Assembly (NCBI RefSeq): GCF_016900375.1
Contig: NZ_JACJKB010000016.1
Coordinates: 1 to 55,924 of the forward strand
Length of the DNA stretch: 55,924 nt
From: Collinsella tanakaei
GTDB taxonomy: Bacteria; Actinomycetota; Coriobacteriia; Coriobacteriales; Coriobacteriaceae
Direction of reading: 5' to 3'
Shown: piece after piece, positions 54,407 through 55,924 of the stretch
Position numbering within the stretch: position 1 is the stretch's first letter
Layout: the number at the start of each line of letters is the position of its first letter
Program-made: the position numbers and the translations under genes
The notes under the pieces: generated by a model
Seen by the model: the letters and a program-made list of their open reading frames with translations, nothing else
Databases searched by the model: none
Told to the model about the DNA's origin: nothing

Positions 54407-55905
54407 CTACTCCACCAGATCGAGCAGCTCCTGGTGCGAATGGACGTCGAGCTTGGCGTAGATGTGCTTCACGTGGGCCTTCACGGTGTTGCGCGAGATG
54501 CTGAGATGCCCCTCGATGTACTCGCGGTTGCGCCCGTGCGCCAGCATGAGGAACACCTCGCGCTCGCGCGGCGTCAGGCCGTGCGCCTCGGCCACCGTCG
54601 CACACCGCTCATCGATGCTCGCAGGCGGAACGGCAGATAGCTCTCCCGCAGCGCCCGCGTCTTCAAGCGGCGTCTCCTCCACAACGGGAACCACGCCGCC
54701 AATCGTCTCGTCGAAACTGAATCCGCGCAGGCAGAAGAGGACATAGACCATGAGCGCGAGCACGAAGCCCGCGGACACGAGGATGACCGACACCTGGTCG
54801 ACGCCGAAGAGCGCTCCCGCCCGTGCGCCGCAAAACGCGCCGGCAACCGATCCCAAGCAGGCGGCGCCGCGGCCCCACGAGAACGAGGCCACCGCCGCGC
54901 GCGGATTGCGCGAGGCGAGCGTCACGAGTGCCGTCCACGACACGAGCTCGAATAGCACGCTTCCCGCCGTGAGCAGCGAGGTGCTGACGCCCGGGGCGGC
55001 CGGCAGCGGCAGCATCGAGCAGAGCAGGGCCGCCGTCACAATCAGACCACCATGCTCACAAAGGCATCCCATGGTCTCTGGCCAAGCACGTGCACCGGTT
55101 GCGCATCGCCCGCGCGGCGCGATGCGGGCCATGCGGAGCGCACGAGCACGGCAACGACCGCAGCAAGGGCAACGAGCCAGTCGGCAACAGGATTCGCGTC
55201 GTTCACGTCGAACCGAAGCGCGTATCCGAACACGAGCTTGAACACGAGCATGCTCACGAACAGACGGCTGGTCAGGGGCAGAAACGTCGCAGGTTGCGTG
55301 ACGGAGAAATCGCGCGGCGCCTCGTCGTGCTCGGTCGCCTCGAAGGCGGCGCGTGCAGCCGGCCGCGCGATCGTGAGCGCGGCGAGCGGCCCGATGAAAA
55401 ACGCAGTAAGACCGACCGCTGCGGGGAGCCTCCATGCGACCGCGGCAACCGTGTAGGCGGCGGCGAAGGCGCCCGTCACGCAAAGGGCGATATCGCGGCG
55501 CGGCAGGCGGGAGATCGCCGTTCCCACAGCGACCGTCACCCATCCGCGACCGACCGCGAGCACGATCGACGCGACGACCAAAAGCACCGGCACCTGCCAC
55601 GCAAGCGCAGGGAGAAGCAGCAGCGGGCCTGCGACAAGGCACCCCAAGGACATCTGCGACATGCGCTTAGTCATGAGCAGGCGCGGGGCTGCCGTCGCCA
55701 CCAGAGCGACCCCCATGAGCAGCACAGCCATCGCCAGCACCGAAATGTCGCGGGCAGCGGAAAACGTCTGATCGTACAGAGGGAAAACGACGAGATTGAG
55801 CAGGGGCGTCGAGACCTCGAGCAGCGCCAGCATGGCCACGCAGGCGGTAAACGAGGGATGCGGGGCTCGTGCTGCGGAAGCGCAAGCCGAACCGGCCTCT
55901 ACATC
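54407..55905 (-). pseudogene. Membrane-bound LuxR regulator, frameshifted and truncated by the contig edge
   Basis: About 500 codons are present without the true start. Residues from the edge (DVEAGSACASAARAPHPSF) through repeated hydrophobic helices to AQPVHVLGQRPWDAFVSMVV are in one frame, which stops at 55042. The next helices (LIVTAALLCSMLPLPAAPGV...VYVLFCLRGF) and a LuxR HTH (LTPREREVFLMLAHGRNREY, ISRNTVKAHVKHIYAKLDV) are in another frame ending at 54407. One missing G in the GGTGGTCTG stretch around 55044-55050 would explain it. This is the polytopic MFS-like LuxR type frequent in Coriobacteriia. The apparent starting residues MYKRQ come from adapter sequence. Either a real mutation or an assembly error near the contig edge is possible. 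Confidence 0.8.
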
Positions 55906-55924
55906 CTGTCTCTTATACACATCT
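55906..55924. other. Tn5/Nextera mosaic-end adapter remnant
   Basis: CTGTCTCTTATACACATCT is exactly the 19-base mosaic-end sequence of the Tn5-based library kits. It is not genomic and should be trimmed. Confidence 0.97.

Noticed and set aside
55042-55920. Intact membrane protein starting MYKRQ
   Set aside because: The first residues are encoded by adapter sequence, and the frame ends at a frameshift inside a larger LuxR gene.

Overview
The window looks like one whole draft contig from a high-GC actinobacterium of the class Coriobacteriia, most likely Collinsella or a close relative. This is inferred from gene content and style: LuxR regulators with membrane or TPR-like sensor parts, Tat/LPXTG and SLH surface proteins, a large tandem-activase 2-hydroxyacyl-CoA dehydratase homologue, an AmaP/DUF2273/Asp23 envelope module, and groESL with an HspR-type operator candidate. 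Position 1 coincides with the first base of a perfect 98-bp palindrome, and the last 19 bases (55906-55924) are the Tn5/Nextera mosaic-end adapter, so both edges are assembly edges.

Layout. 1-4.6 kb: tex, an alpha/beta hydrolase and a maltose-type O-acetyltransferase, with several inverted-repeat elements. 4.6-16.7 kb: a surface locus with a 2006-aa SLH protein, a 1479-aa Tat-exported LPXTG protein and an upstream two-HTH LuxR regulator. 17-22 kb: guaA, type I asparaginase, a DUF1648 protein and ychF. 22-25 kb: two zinc-ribbon membrane-protein genes, both broken (one frameshift; two in-frame amber codons). 25.3-28 kb: an unknown protein and a four-cluster ferredoxin-like protein. 28-31 kb: two MITE-like repeats and groES-groEL. 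31-33.5 kb: an M20 amidohydrolase and a zinc-ribbon membrane protein. 33.5-36.2 kb: metN-metI-metQ behind a putative methionine-rich leader peptide and transcription attenuator. 36.3-38.8 kb: amaP-DUF2273-asp23 and yebC. 39-43.6 kb: a Na+/K+-ATPase-like P-type pump with two TrkA-type KTN proteins, bracketed by identical inverted 31-bp palindromes. 43.6-48.3 kb: lgt, nifU-like and Cys-rich genes, an OPT transporter and coaX. 48.5-54 kb: the 1610-aa tandem activase/dehydratase protein and its TetR regulator. 54.1-55.9 kb: repeats and a frameshifted, edge-truncated membrane LuxR regulator.

The most interesting find is the metNIQ leader (36057-36199). It encodes a 36-aa peptide containing HMMMVMMM whose stop codon abuts mutually exclusive antiterminator and terminator hairpins, the logic of a trp/his-type attenuator but for methionine. 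Second is the P2C-type ATPase/KTN island. The window is also unusually rich in long perfect palindromes and 150-220 bp terminal-inverted-repeat elements, nearly all in intergenic spaces. No tRNA, rRNA, CRISPR array, transposase or prophage gene was recognised.
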